A DNA stretch of 60,225 nucleotides from Planctomycetota bacterium (GTDB taxonomy: Bacteria; Planctomycetota; Planctomycetia; Pirellulales; UBA1268). The notes under the pieces are model-generated. The model saw only the letters and a list, made by a program, of their open reading frames with translations. It was not told the origin of the DNA and did no database searches. Positions 24,406-33,636 of the stretch are shown piece by piece. Both the position numbers and the translations under genes were made by a program. The stretch is taken from NCBI GenBank assembly GCA_018970785.1, contig JAGWVR010000009.1, positions 1-60,225 of the forward strand, read 5' to 3'. The stretch's first letter is position 1, and every line of letters starts with the position of its first letter.

Positions 24406-27400
24406 ATGGTCGTCGGGATGATCGGTTTTCAGAAGGCCATGAGGCGCGGTGCCCTCCCGATCGTATCGCGGGTCGGTGGTGTCTCGATGACTGTCGCCGC
24501 TCTGGTCGCCGGCGTCGCGCGGCCTGCCAACGCACAACTCGTCGTCACGACGTCGACGAGGACGTTCCAGCAGGGAGTCGGTGGTTACTCTGGCGCGAGC
24601 AACAGAGTGTTGACATCGGCGGCGGCAGGCACCGGAACCTCGGCCGCCATCGACATGGCGGGTGGTGATCTGGAATCACAGTATTTCATCAAATTCGACT
24701 CGCTGTTCGGGGCGGCCGCAGTGCCGGCGGGGGCGACGATCCTCGACGCTCGGCTCCAGGTGACCACCACCGGCGTGAGTAACGCCCAGTCGGCGGGCAA
24801 CTTCTCGGTGTCGGGGCTGACGGCCTCGTTCAGCGGTGGCACGAATCTCCAGACGGCCTTTCCAGGCGTGCTCGCCGGGGGAACAGCGACGGCCACCGCC
24901 CAGACGCTCGGGCCGCTCTACGCCAACGGCTATTCCACGCTCCCCAGCGGTGCCGTCCGTGCGCCGGCGCTCAATTCCGTGCAGTCTTTCGACGTCACCG
25001 CAGTCGCGGAACGGTGGGGGGCGGGGACGCTGGCCAACAATGGCCTCGTCATCCAGTCGCACACGACGGACGGCTGGAACGTCCACGCGACGAACTCCGG
25101 GAGCGTTTCCGCGAGGCCTCAGTTGAAGGTCGAGTACACGACGGCCCCCACCACCACCGCGTCTGTGAAGTCAGGAATGACCGTGCTGACGATGCAGGCC
25201 CCGTCGATCAACGGCACCCAGACCAACACCGTTTCCGACCGTTCGAACGCCGCAACCGTCGCAGTCGACGGCCCCACGGGCAATGCGCCTCCGGGTGACG
25301 CGGCAAGTCCGGACTTCCTGGCGCTGATCAACGTCGGGCCGGTGATCGGGTCCGGTGCCACGCAGATCCCCGTGCGCGCGCAGGTGCTGAAGAGCTGGTT
25401 CATCGTCACGACCGGCGAGGCGAGCAACGACGAGAGCAACGGTAGCTACGGCCTCTACCGAATGACGGCAGACTGGGATGCGTCGAGCACCTATACGGGG
25501 TTCGGCGAGGGGGGCCCGGTCGGCGGCGTGCATTACCTCGCCACGCCGACGGCACAGTCGGTCGTGACTCCGAAGAATACGCAGGTTCGGTTCGACGTCA
25601 CTGCCGACGTCAAGGCCTGGCAGCAAGGCGCGGCTGAAAAGGGTTTCATGATCCGAGCCGCGGGCACGACCGACGGTTGGACGTTTGGCGGCCCGGGGAA
25701 CACCGACCTCAACCGGCGCCCTGAGTTCCGCACGATCTATGCCGTCGATGGGCTGAAATGGCGCGGCGACCAATCGGCCGTGTGGAACAAGGGCACGGGG
25801 ATCGGCCAGGGTGGCACAGCCAATTTCGCCCTCGAGTCGACCGGAGCCGCGACGAATTTCATCGACACCGACCGGGTGACGTTCGACGACTCGGCGGCGG
25901 GTGCCAATGACGTCGCGGTGTCGGTGACTGATGCGGTATCGCCGCAGCGGCTCGTGTTCGCCAATGCCGCGCGGACGGTGACGCTGTCGGGCCCAGGGAG
26001 CATCGCCGGCGGCGGCAGTATGGCGGTCACCGGTGGCGGCCGCGTCGTCCTCAACCTCGATGCGGCGCTCGCGGGTGGGACACGTGTCGATACCGGCACG
26101 CTCCAGATCGGCAGCGGAGGCACGACGGGCAGCCTCGCGGGGACCGTCGCCGTCGCGGCGGGAGCGACCGTGGAATTCAACCGCGGTGGGCGGCTGTCGG
26201 TGGGAGGAGCTCTCGGTGGAGCCGGGCGGCTCGTCAAGTCCGGGGCAGGCCGCGTCGATGTGGTGCAGGCCGCGGCGCTGGCCGGACCGATCGTCGTCGC
26301 GGGTGGTACGCTGGCCATGACGGCGACGACCACACCCGGCGGCATCACCGTCGCCAGCGGGGCGGCATTCGTTGCCGCCAGCGCTGCGGCGCCGGCGACG
26401 TTTTCGACGCGGACGCTGATACTGGGCGCCGGTGGGTCGACGCTCGGCTTCGATCTGGCGTCGGCCGGCAACCCCGCCGTGCCGCTGCTCGCGGTCACGC
26501 AGCCCGACGGGCTCGATCGCGCCGGCGCGGAGCACCTGCTCACGGTGCGCACGAGCGGCGCACTCGGCATCGGGCGGTTCACGCTGGTCGACTATGCCGG
26601 GGCACCGATCACATCGGGATTCAGCCTCGCGCCCCTGCCGCAGCGACTGGCCGGCTCGCTGGTCTACGACACGAGCGCGACGACGATCGACCTCGACATC
26701 ACCGGCATCGATATCGTCCGCTGGGCGGGCACGGTGACCAACCAGTGGGATTCCGGCAGCGACGTCGACGTCGGCGGGACCCTTAACTGGTCGCTGGTTT
26801 CCAGTAACTCCAGGACGAACTTCACTGCCGGCGACCAGCTGCGGTTCGACGACACGGCCAGCGCCCGGTCGATCGACTTGGTCGGAACACTCGTCCCCGG
26901 AGCGATCACGGTCGATGCGGCAGGCGATTACCTGTTTGCCGGTGCCGGATCGATCGGAGGCGGCGGGGCGCTGGTGAAGTCGGGAGCCGGCCGGCTCACG
27001 CTGGCCAGCGCCAACGGGTCGACCGGGCCGACTACGGTGGCCGGCGGTGTGCTTCAGGTCGGCTCCGGGATGACGCCGGGAAGCGTCGCCGGTGCGGTGG
27101 CGGTCAACGCCGCAGCAGGACTCGAGCTGGTCGCCGGGACGCTTGCTGGACCGGTGACCGTGTCTGGCGGTGGGCTCGTGGCGACCGGTGGCACGGTCAC
27201 CGGGCCGCTCGTCGTCACCGGCGGGACCGCGTCGTTCGCCGGCGGGCGTCTCGCCGCGGCGGCAACGGTCAACGACGGCGCGCTGCTCCTCGGCGGCGGC
27301 GGCGGGCTGGGGCCGGTGCACGGCCTTCCGATCGCGATCGCCGCCCCGGGCCGAGTCGTCTTCGACCATGGCGATGCGGTCGACCTCGCCGGGATCGTCT

Positions 27401-30400
27401 CCGGCGCCGGCACGATCACGAAGGCGGGCGGCGGCCGCCTCACCGTGCTCGGTTCGAATACCGGGTTCACCGGCCAACTGGTCATCGACGGCGGCGAAGT
27501 GCGGATCGACGACCAGGGCGCCGGCGGCGACTTCAACGCCACCTCGATCATCGTCAACGCGGGGGGGACGTTCCAATTCGGCAACAACACCGTCGGCAAC
27601 CCCGACCTCCCCGAGACCGGGGCTGCTGCCAGCTATGTGACGGCCAACACCGGAGGCACCGTCATCTGGCAGGAGGGGGAAACGATCGGCGGAGTGCATC
27701 TGCGCGGCGGTCTGGTGGACCTGCAGCTCGGCGGCATCACGTCGACCGGCACCGCTGTGCAGCAGTGGACGGCCGGTCGGCTGACTGCCTCGGCCGGCGT
27801 TGCCAACGCGCTCGGCGGCTCGACAGCGATCGTGAAGACCGGGAGCGGTGAGGTCGTCATCGACGGGCTGGCGTCCGTGGCCTCGACGGGCGGCCTCGCC
27901 GTCGAGGAAGGAACCGTGCGGTTCGCGACCGCGGGTAACCTCGGCGGCGCGAATATCCTCCTCGGCCTCGGCGGGGCGGCGACGTCGGGTACCGCGGTGT
28001 ATGGCGGTGCATCGACGAGTCAGGGTGGGGCGATCATCACCGGCGCCGGTGGCGGGGCGCTCTTGGTAGCCGACCCGGGCGCGGTGCTGTCGTTTACCGG
28101 CTCTGTCGGCGGTGCCGGGGCACTCACCAAGCTTGGCCCCGGGGGCCTCGTCCTGACTCAGCCAGCGACGCTCCCGGGTGGCCTGACGCTCGGGCGGGGA
28201 ACGCTCACGCTCCCCGCTTCGACTGTCGGCGCCCTGCGGCTGATGGATGGCACGACGATGAACGTGGCGGCCGGTCAAGGTGCCACGCCGTTGTCGGCGA
28301 CCAGTCTCACGCTCGATCCGGGAGCGGCGGAGATCGCCTTCTGGCTCACGGCTCCGGGTAACACGACCGGCCCGCTTGTCTCGGTGGCGGGGCCGGTTTC
28401 GCTCGGTGGGGGATCGTATGGCCTGCGGCTGTCGACCACCGGCGTCTGGTCGCCCGGCCGGTTCACGGTCATCGACTACGACGGCCCGGCGTTGACCGGG
28501 GGCTTCACGCTGGCAGCACCGCTCCAGCAGCGCGCCGCCGGCATGCTCGTCTACGACACCGCCGGGACGCGGATCGATCTCGAGATCACCGGTGTGGATG
28601 TCGTCACGTGGCGCGGGGAACTGTCGGGCGTGTGGGACGCCGGCAGTGCCATCGACGTCGGCGGAACGCCCAACTGGGTGGTCGGCTCGGGTGACGGGAC
28701 GCGGACCAACTTCGTCGCCGGCGACCAGGTTCGGTTCGACGACTCGTCGAACGTCCGGCGCGTCACACTTGGCGAGATCCTTTCCCCCGGCGCGGTCACG
28801 GTCGATGGCGCCGGTGACTACACGTTCACCGGGCCCGGCGGGCTGGCCGGCATCGGCGGGCTTACCAAGCTCGGCACCGGCCGGCTCGTAGTCGCCACGG
28901 CGAACACGTCGAGCGGCTTGACTAGCGTCGCGGGGGGTGTGCTCCAGGTCGGTGACGGCGTTGGACAGGGGAGCATCGCCGGGCCGGCAGTGGTCGCCGG
29001 CCCCGGGGCGCTCGAGCTCGCCGCGGGGAATGTCGGTGCGGTCAGCATCGAAAGCGGCGGTCTGTTTCGCACCCTGGGTGGCACGGCGGCGGGGCTGGTC
29101 GCCGTGAATGCCGGTGGGACCGCCCGGATCGAAGGGGGCGTCGTCTCCGGATCGTCGACCGTGGCGGCTGGCGGCGTGCTCGACGCACTCGCTGGGCAGG
29201 TCAACGGACGGGTGACCGTCGCCGGAGGGCTGGCGACGTTCTCCGGAGCCGATCTCGGCGGCGGAGCGACTGTGAGCGCGGGTCAACTTCGCTTGGGGAC
29301 CGGAGGCGCGATCGGTGGCGTTGCCGGTCCGTTGGCAGTTTCTGGCGCCGGCACGATCGTGTTCAACTCGAGCAACGATCTCCTGTACTCCGGCACGCTG
29401 TCGGGTACGGGGCTGGTCACGAAGAGCGGCGACGGACGATTGACGCTCGTCGCCTCGAACACCGGCTTCACCGGTTCGCTGGTCATCGACCGCGGCGAGG
29501 TCCGCGTCGAGGACCCGGGCACGGCCGGGACCGGTGGCGATCTCAACGCGGCGAGCATCATCGTCAACGACGGCGGTACGTTTCAATTCGGCAGCGCCGA
29601 CATCGGCAATCCTGATCTGCCCAATTCGACGATCATCACGGTCAATTCCGGTGGCCAGGCGGTGTTCCAGGAGGCAGAGGACTTTGGCGGCGTCGCGCTG
29701 GCCGGCGGTACGCTCGACCTCCAGGCCGGGGCGATCGGCAGCGGCACGCTGACGGTCAACTTCCAGGCAGCGGCGGCGCAAAACTGGACGGCCGGCCGCG
29801 TGACGGCCTCCACCGGCATCGCCGGTGTGGTCGGGGGCAGCGCTGCGATCGTCAAGACCGGGAGTGGAACGGTCGTCGTCGACGGTGCCGCGCGGATCGG
29901 CAATTTCGGTGGCGTTCGCGTCGAGGAGGGGACGCTCGTGCTCGCGAGCGAGCAGAACCTCGGTACGGCGGCACTCACTCTCGGAGGCGTGGCGACGATG
30001 GGCACGCTCGAGTATCGCGGCGCGACCGCCTCGCGCGGTGGGGCGATCACGATGGCGGCCGGAGGGGGAGCCCTGGCGGTGAACAACCCCGCTGCGACGC
30101 TCACGCTCACCGGCAGCCTCGGGGGCGCCGGATCGCTGACGAAGATGGGAGCCGGCACGCTGCTCCTCGCGAATTCCGCCAGCACGCTTTCCGGCTCGGT
30201 CACGGTCGCCGCCGGCACGCTGCGGGTGGGAGCTGTCGGGGCGCTGGGCAGTGCACCGATCATCGTCGCTCCGGGGGGCGCGTTCGACGGCGGTGACGTG
30301 GCTCTCCTGAACGCCATCCAGGCCCGCGGTGGTTCCCTTGTCGGCCTGGCAGCGTACGGTGGCGCCCTCGCGGTGGCCGGGCCGACCCGGCTCGACGGCC

Positions 30401-31002
30401 AGATAGGGGGCAGCGTCACTGTCGGTGCGGGGGGAGTTCTGCGGGGAAGCGGCAGCCGATTTACAGGGCCGGTAACGATCGCCACGGGGGGCGTGCATGA
30501 CCCGGGGGCGTCTCCCGGTCTGCAAGAATTCAACGGCGGCCTGACCTACGATGCCGGCAGCACGCTCCGCTGGGAGCTGTCGGCCAACACCGTCGCGGGG
30601 CGCGGGACGGCGTTCGACGCCGTCGACGTCACCGGTGGATCGCTGTCGGTCGTCGACGGGGCCCTGTTGATCCTGGCGTTCGACGACGCGGCATCGAGCG
30701 TGTCGTGGGCCGACGACTTCTGGGTCAGTGACCACCTGTGGCGGCTGGTCGATGCCGAGGCCGCGACGGCGTCGACGGGTGTGTTCACGCTCGCCGGCGT
30801 CGGTCTGGATTCGCTGGGGAAGTCGCTGGCCGACATCCGGCCTGGTGCCGGCTTCGCCGTACTCCGCGATGGTGCCAACGTGTCTCTCCAGTACTCGTTC
30901 CAGGCCGTTCCCGAGCCGGCCGGCGCGGCCCTGGCTGCGATCGGTGGCGCGACCGCGCTGGTCGCCGCGCTCCGCCGTCGGCCAACGCGGCGGAAGCGGT
31001 GA
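24406..31002 (+). CDS. Giant exported autotransporter-type beta-repeat protein with PEP-CTERM tail (2198 aa)
   Basis: Start ATG at 24406 has a GGAGG site with 8-nt spacing; an in-frame GTG at 24361 would only add 15 residues. Signal peptide ends near RPANAQ. Residues of about 50-450 hold two DNRLRE/CBM96-like segments (WGAGTLANNGLVIQSHTTDG and WQQGAAEKGFMIRAAGTTDG). The remainder is PATR-type repeats (about nine LTK-G-GRL-type units) in long modules that recur with a period near 1.9 kb: compare WDSGSDVDVGGTLNW (about 26,750) and WDAGSAIDVGGTPNW (about 28,640). The end is VPEPAGAALAAIGGATALVA then RRRPTRRKR, a PEP-CTERM signal for exosortase-dependent surface sorting. No beta-barrel translocator is present, so it is not a true autotransporter. 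Likely a surface or matrix protein. Confidence 0.85.
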   Translation: MVVGMIGFQKAMRRGALPIVSRVGGVSMTVAALVAGVARPANAQLVVTTSTRTFQQGVGGYSGASNRVLTSAAAGTGTSAAIDMAGGDLESQYFIKFDSLFGAAAVPAGATILDARLQVTTTGVSNAQSAGNFSVSGLTASFSGGTNLQTAFPGVLAGGTATATAQTLGPLYANGYSTLPSGAVRAPALNSVQSFDVTAVAERWGAGTLANNGLVIQSHTTDGWNVHATNSGSVSARPQLKVEYTTAPTTTASVKSGMTVLTMQAPSINGTQTNTVSDRSNAATVAVDGPTGNAPPGDAASPDFLALINVGPVIGSGATQIPVRAQVLKSWFIVTTGEASNDESNGSYGLYRMTADWDASSTYTGFGEGGPVGGVHYLATPTAQSVVTPKNTQVRFDVTADVKAWQQGAAEKGFMIRAAGTTDGWTFGGPGNTDLNRRPEFRTIYAVDGLKWRGDQSAVWNKGTGIGQGGTANFALESTGAATNFIDTDRVTFDDSAAGANDVAVSVTDAVSPQRLVFANAARTVTLSGPGSIAGGGSMAVTGGGRVVLNLDAALAGGTRVDTGTLQIGSGGTTGSLAGTVAVAAGATVEFNRGGRLSVGGALGGAGRLVKSGAGRVDVVQAAALAGPIVVAGGTLAMTATTTPGGITVASGAAFVAASAAAPATFSTRTLILGAGGSTLGFDLASAGNPAVPLLAVTQPDGLDRAGAEHLLTVRTSGALGIGRFTLVDYAGAPITSGFSLAPLPQRLAGSLVYDTSATTIDLDITGIDIVRWAGTVTNQWDSGSDVDVGGTLNWSLVSSNSRTNFTAGDQLRFDDTASARSIDLVGTLVPGAITVDAAGDYLFAGAGSIGGGGALVKSGAGRLTLASANGSTGPTTVAGGVLQVGSGMTPGSVAGAVAVNAAAGLELVAGTLAGPVTVSGGGLVATGGTVTGPLVVTGGTASFAGGRLAAAATVNDGALLLGGGGGLGPVHGLPIAIAAPGRVVFDHGDAVDLAGIVSGAGTITKAGGGRLTVLGSNTGFTGQLVIDGGEVRIDDQGAGGDFNATSIIVNAGGTFQFGNNTVGNPDLPETGAAASYVTANTGGTVIWQEGETIGGVHLRGGLVDLQLGGITSTGTAVQQWTAGRLTASAGVANALGGSTAIVKTGSGEVVIDGLASVASTGGLAVEEGTVRFATAGNLGGANILLGLGGAATSGTAVYGGASTSQGGAIITGAGGGALLVADPGAVLSFTGSVGGAGALTKLGPGGLVLTQPATLPGGLTLGRGTLTLPASTVGALRLMDGTTMNVAAGQGATPLSATSLTLDPGAAEIAFWLTAPGNTTGPLVSVAGPVSLGGGSYGLRLSTTGVWSPGRFTVIDYDGPALTGGFTLAAPLQQRAAGMLVYDTAGTRIDLEITGVDVVTWRGELSGVWDAGSAIDVGGTPNWVVGSGDGTRTNFVAGDQVRFDDSSNVRRVTLGEILSPGAVTVDGAGDYTFTGPGGLAGIGGLTKLGTGRLVVATANTSSGLTSVAGGVLQVGDGVGQGSIAGPAVVAGPGALELAAGNVGAVSIESGGLFRTLGGTAAGLVAVNAGGTARIEGGVVSGSSTVAAGGVLDALAGQVNGRVTVAGGLATFSGADLGGGATVSAGQLRLGTGGAIGGVAGPLAVSGAGTIVFNSSNDLLYSGTLSGTGLVTKSGDGRLTLVASNTGFTGSLVIDRGEVRVEDPGTAGTGGDLNAASIIVNDGGTFQFGSADIGNPDLPNSTIITVNSGGQAVFQEAEDFGGVALAGGTLDLQAGAIGSGTLTVNFQAAAAQNWTAGRVTASTGIAGVVGGSAAIVKTGSGTVVVDGAARIGNFGGVRVEEGTLVLASEQNLGTAALTLGGVATMGTLEYRGATASRGGAITMAAGGGALAVNNPAATLTLTGSLGGAGSLTKMGAGTLLLANSASTLSGSVTVAAGTLRVGAVGALGSAPIIVAPGGAFDGGDVALLNAIQARGGSLVGLAAYGGALAVAGPTRLDGQIGGSVTVGAGGVLRGSGSRFTGPVTIATGGVHDPGASPGLQEFNGGLTYDAGSTLRWELSANTVAGRGTAFDAVDVTGGSLSVVDGALLILAFDDAASSVSWADDFWVSDHLWRLVDAEAATASTGVFTLAGVGLDSLGKSLADIRPGAGFAVLRDGANVSLQYSFQAVPEPAGAALAAIGGATALVAALRRRPTRRKR

Positions 31003-31004
31003 AT

Positions 31005-31020
31005 CGCTCTCAGGCGAGCG
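31005..31020. terminator. Hairpin at a convergent junction
   Basis: CGCTC-tcaggc-GAGCG spans the gap between the giant gene's stop and includes the complement of the aldehyde dehydrogenase stop. Possible shared terminator; no T-tract. Confidence 0.3.
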
Positions 31021-32599
31021 CGGCCCGCGACGGCTGGCCGTCGACGAGGCGGACGATCCCCAGTGGGTTGGCGTTTTGCAGGGCCGCCGGCAGCAGGCCG
31101 TCGGGCACGTCCTGATAGCAGACCGGGCGGATGAAGCGCTCGAGTGCCGCCGCGCCCACGCTCGTGAACCGCGGATCGCTCGTCGCCGGCCAGGGGCCGC
31201 CGTGCTGCATGGCGTGGCCGACCTCGACGCCGGTCGGGTAGCCGTTGACGATCAGCCGGCCGGCCTTCGTCGCGAGGATCGCCAGCAGGTCGGCCGCCTG
31301 CTCGAGGTCGGCCGGCGTGCCGTGGACCGTGGCGGTGAGCTGGCCGTCGAGGTGGCGGGCGACGGCGAGCATCTCGTCGCGCGTGGCCGCCGACACGACG
31401 AGGCTCGCCGGGCCGAACACCTCCTCGCCGAGCCGCGCGTCGCCGAGAAACGCGGCGGCGGTCGTCGTCGCCACCAGCGCCACCGCGTCGTCGGGGCGCG
31501 TGCCGGCGGCACCGGTGGCCAGCAGCGCCGTACCGCCGTTGCCGACGAGGTCGCCGCTCCCCTTCCGGTAGGCGGCGAGGATCTCGCCGGTGAGCATCCG
31601 CCCCGGCGCGGCGCCCGCGACGGCGCTGGCGAGGAGCCCGCGGAAATGGGCGTAATCGGGGCCCTCGATGCCGACGACCAGCCCCGGCTTGGTGCAGAAC
31701 TGGCCGACGCCGAGCGTCATCGATCCGACGAACCCGGTGGCGATCGCCTCGCCGCGCGACGCCAGCGCACCGGGAAGGAGGAACACCGGATTGAGGCTGC
31801 TCATCTCGGCGAACACCGGGATCGGATGGCTCCGCCGCGCCGCGGCGTCGAACAGCGCCCGGCCGCCGGCCCGCGACCCGGTGAACCCGACCGCGGCGGC
31901 GAGCGGATGCTCGACCAGCGCCGTGCCGACGGTCGCTCCCGCGCCGTGGAGCATCCCGAACACGCCCCCCGGCAGGCCCGCCTTCGCGACCGCGCGCCCG
32001 ATCGCGCCGGCGACCAGCTCCGACGTGCCGGGGTGGCCGCGGTGGGCCTTGACGACGACCGGATTGCCGGTCGCCAGGGCGCTGGCGGTGTCGCCGCCGG
32101 CCACGGAGAAGGCGAGTGGGAAATTACTCGACCCGAACACGACGACCGGGCCGAGCGGCACCTTGACGCGGCGGATGTCGGCCCGTGGCAGCGGCTGGCG
32201 GGCCGGCTGGGCGGGGTCGATCCGGGCGTCGCACCACGTCCCTTCACGCGCCAGCTGCGCGAACAGCCGCAGCTGGCCGACGGTCCGGCCGCGCTCGCCG
32301 ACGACGCGCGCTTCGGGGAGCGCCGTCTCGGCGCGGACCCGGGCGACGAGGTCATCGCCGAGCGCGAGGATCTCCTCCGCGATCCCCTCGAGGAGCCCGG
32401 CGCGGGCGGCACCCGACGTGGCGGCGAACGCCGGAAACGCGTCCGCGGCGGCGCACAGGGCGTCGGCGGCGTCGGCCGGCGTCGCGAGCGAGAAGCGGCC
32501 GGGGAGCTCCGTGCCGTCGACGGGGCTGGTCGCGGCGAACGTCGCCGCGTTGCCGCGCCGGCCGCCGGCGATGAATTGCTGCCCATGGAACGCGGTCAC
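31010..32599 (-). CDS. 2-oxoglutarate-semialdehyde (2,5-dioxovalerate) dehydrogenase
   Basis: 529 residues from a GTG at 32599. It is an aldehyde dehydrogenase with Asn159 (FGSSNFPLAF), Glu265 (FAEMSSLNPVF) and nucleophile Cys302 (GVGQFCTKPG). The GQFCTKPG and AEMSSLNPVF contexts, the N-terminal FAATSPVDG, and the length above the usual 490 are characteristic of the alpha-ketoglutaric semialdehyde dehydrogenase group, rather than betaine- or succinate-semialdehyde enzymes. It would oxidise 2,5-dioxopentanoate to 2-oxoglutarate with NAD(P)+. Neighbours provide the preceding two steps from a pentonate, which supports the assignment. It lies 60 bp after the FAH-fold gene on the same strand. Confidence 0.87.
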   Translation of the reverse strand: MTAFHGQQFIAGGRRGNAATFAATSPVDGTELPGRFSLATPADAADALCAAADAFPAFAATSGAARAGLLEGIAEEILALGDDLVARVRAETALPEARVVGERGRTVGQLRLFAQLAREGTWCDARIDPAQPARQPLPRADIRRVKVPLGPVVVFGSSNFPLAFSVAGGDTASALATGNPVVVKAHRGHPGTSELVAGAIGRAVAKAGLPGGVFGMLHGAGATVGTALVEHPLAAAVGFTGSRAGGRALFDAAARRSHPIPVFAEMSSLNPVFLLPGALASRGEAIATGFVGSMTLGVGQFCTKPGLVVGIEGPDYAHFRGLLASAVAGAAPGRMLTGEILAAYRKGSGDLVGNGGTALLATGAAGTRPDDAVALVATTTAAAFLGDARLGEEVFGPASLVVSAATRDEMLAVARHLDGQLTATVHGTPADLEQAADLLAILATKAGRLIVNGYPTGVEVGHAMQHGGPWPATSDPRFTSVGAAALERFIRPVCYQDVPDGLLPAALQNANPLGIVRLVDGQPSRAALA

Positions 32600-32659
32600 G
32601 GGGCGACTCCTCGGCGGGGGACTGCAGTGCGGGCGCCGTCCGGACGACCGGACGGACGA

Positions 32660-33544
32660 TCAGACGACGACGACCGGGTTGGCGAGCGTGCCGACACCGT
32701 CGATCGTGATCGACACGGCGTCACCGGCGGCGAGCGTGAACGATTCGTCGGGCACGATCCCCGTGCCGGTGAGCAGCACGGCCCCCTCGGGAAACGTGTT
32801 GCAGCGGCAGAGGTGGCCGACGAGGTCGGCGAACGGGCGCTTGATCCGGTCGACCGTCGTCTCCCCGGAGAAGGCCACCGCGCCGCCGCGGCGGATCTCG
32901 ATCCCGATCCGCCAGCGGCGGATCGCCGCTTCGTCGCCGCCGAGCACGATCCACGGGCCGAGGGCACAGGAACGGTCGTAGACCTTGGCCTGCGGCAGGT
33001 AGAGGAGGTTCTCCCCCTCGATGTCGCGGCTGCTCATGTCGTTGCCGACGGTGCAGCCCACCAGCCGACCGTCCGGTGCGATGACCAGCGCCAGCTCCGG
33101 TTCCGGCACGCTCCAGGACGCGTCGCGCCGGATCCCGACCGGTTCGCCGGGACCGACGACCCGCGTGCCGACCGCCTTGAAAAACAGCTCCGGCCGGACC
33201 GCCTCGTAGACGCGGTCGTAGGCGGTGGCGGCGAACGCCGATTCCTCCATCCGCGCCGCCTTGCTGCGCAGGTAGGTGACCCCGGCGGCCCACACTTCCT
33301 GGTCGGGATCGACGGGGGCGCGGAGGGCGACGTCGGCCAGGGACAGCGAGTGCCGTGCCCTGCGGACGGCGTCGGTGAGCGCGGCAGCCGGATCAGCGGC
33401 CCCGAGGAGCGTGCGCAGCCGCGGCACGCCGCTGGTCGAGAGGTCGTGGATCCGCTCGCCGTCGAGACTGCCGCCGACGCGGATGTCGGCCGGATCGTCG
33501 GGGAGCGAGAAGCGGCAGAGGCGGGGGCCGGCGGCGGAGGGCAT
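32660..33544 (-). CDS. FAH-fold hydrolase/dehydratase, probable 2-keto-3-deoxypentonate dehydratase
   Basis: 294 residues from the ATG at 33544. The C-terminal two thirds form the fumarylacetoacetate-hydrolase fold: [44 protein letters not shown] with the metal-binding Glu pair, [31 protein letters not shown] and [11 protein letters not shown]. Proteins with the RSKAARM...YLPQAKVYD pattern include 2-keto-3-deoxy-D-arabinonate/xylonate dehydratases, which convert the 2-keto-3-deoxy sugar acid to 2-oxoglutarate semialdehyde. The flanking semialdehyde dehydrogenase and YjhG-type dehydratase make that role the best fit. A different FAH activity cannot be excluded from motifs alone. Confidence 0.85.
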   Translation of the reverse strand: MPSAAGPRLCRFSLPDDPADIRVGGSLDGERIHDLSTSGVPRLRTLLGAADPAAALTDAVRRARHSLSLADVALRAPVDPDQEVWAAGVTYLRSKAARMEESAFAATAYDRVYEAVRPELFFKAVGTRVVGPGEPVGIRRDASWSVPEPELALVIAPDGRLVGCTVGNDMSSRDIEGENLLYLPQAKVYDRSCALGPWIVLGGDEAAIRRWRIGIEIRRGGAVAFSGETTVDRIKRPFADLVGHLCRCNTFPEGAVLLTGTGIVPDESFTLAAGDAVSITIDGVGTLANPVVVV

Positions 33545-33578
33545 GGCGTGGCTTGGCGGGGACGAGGACAGGCCGCAG

Positions 33579-33584
33579 AGTATA
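33579..33584 (-). promoter_or_regulatory. Possible -10 box TATACT for the FAH/aldehyde dehydrogenase pair
   Basis: TATACT on the minus strand lies 34 bp before the ATG at 33544 and differs from the consensus TATAAT at one position. The plus strand here reads TATATC, about 50 bp before the dehydratase ATG, so this 93-bp gap may hold divergent promoters for the whole pathway. Confidence 0.4.
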
Positions 33585-33636
33585 TCGCCCTGCCGCCCCG
33601 CGCCGTCCGCCGACCGCACCCCGTCGAGACCCACCG

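Noticed and set aside
25171-30735. An 1854-codon open frame on the minus strand, opposite the first giant gene
   Set aside because: It is antisense to a gene with clear repeats and sorting signal; its translation is Arg/Asp/Gly/Pro-rich without domains. Stop-free antisense frames are expected from the GC-rich third-position bias.
24406-31002. Calling the giant proteins true autotransporters
   Set aside because: They carry autotransporter-associated repeats, but end in a PEP-CTERM-type signal instead of a translocating beta-barrel.
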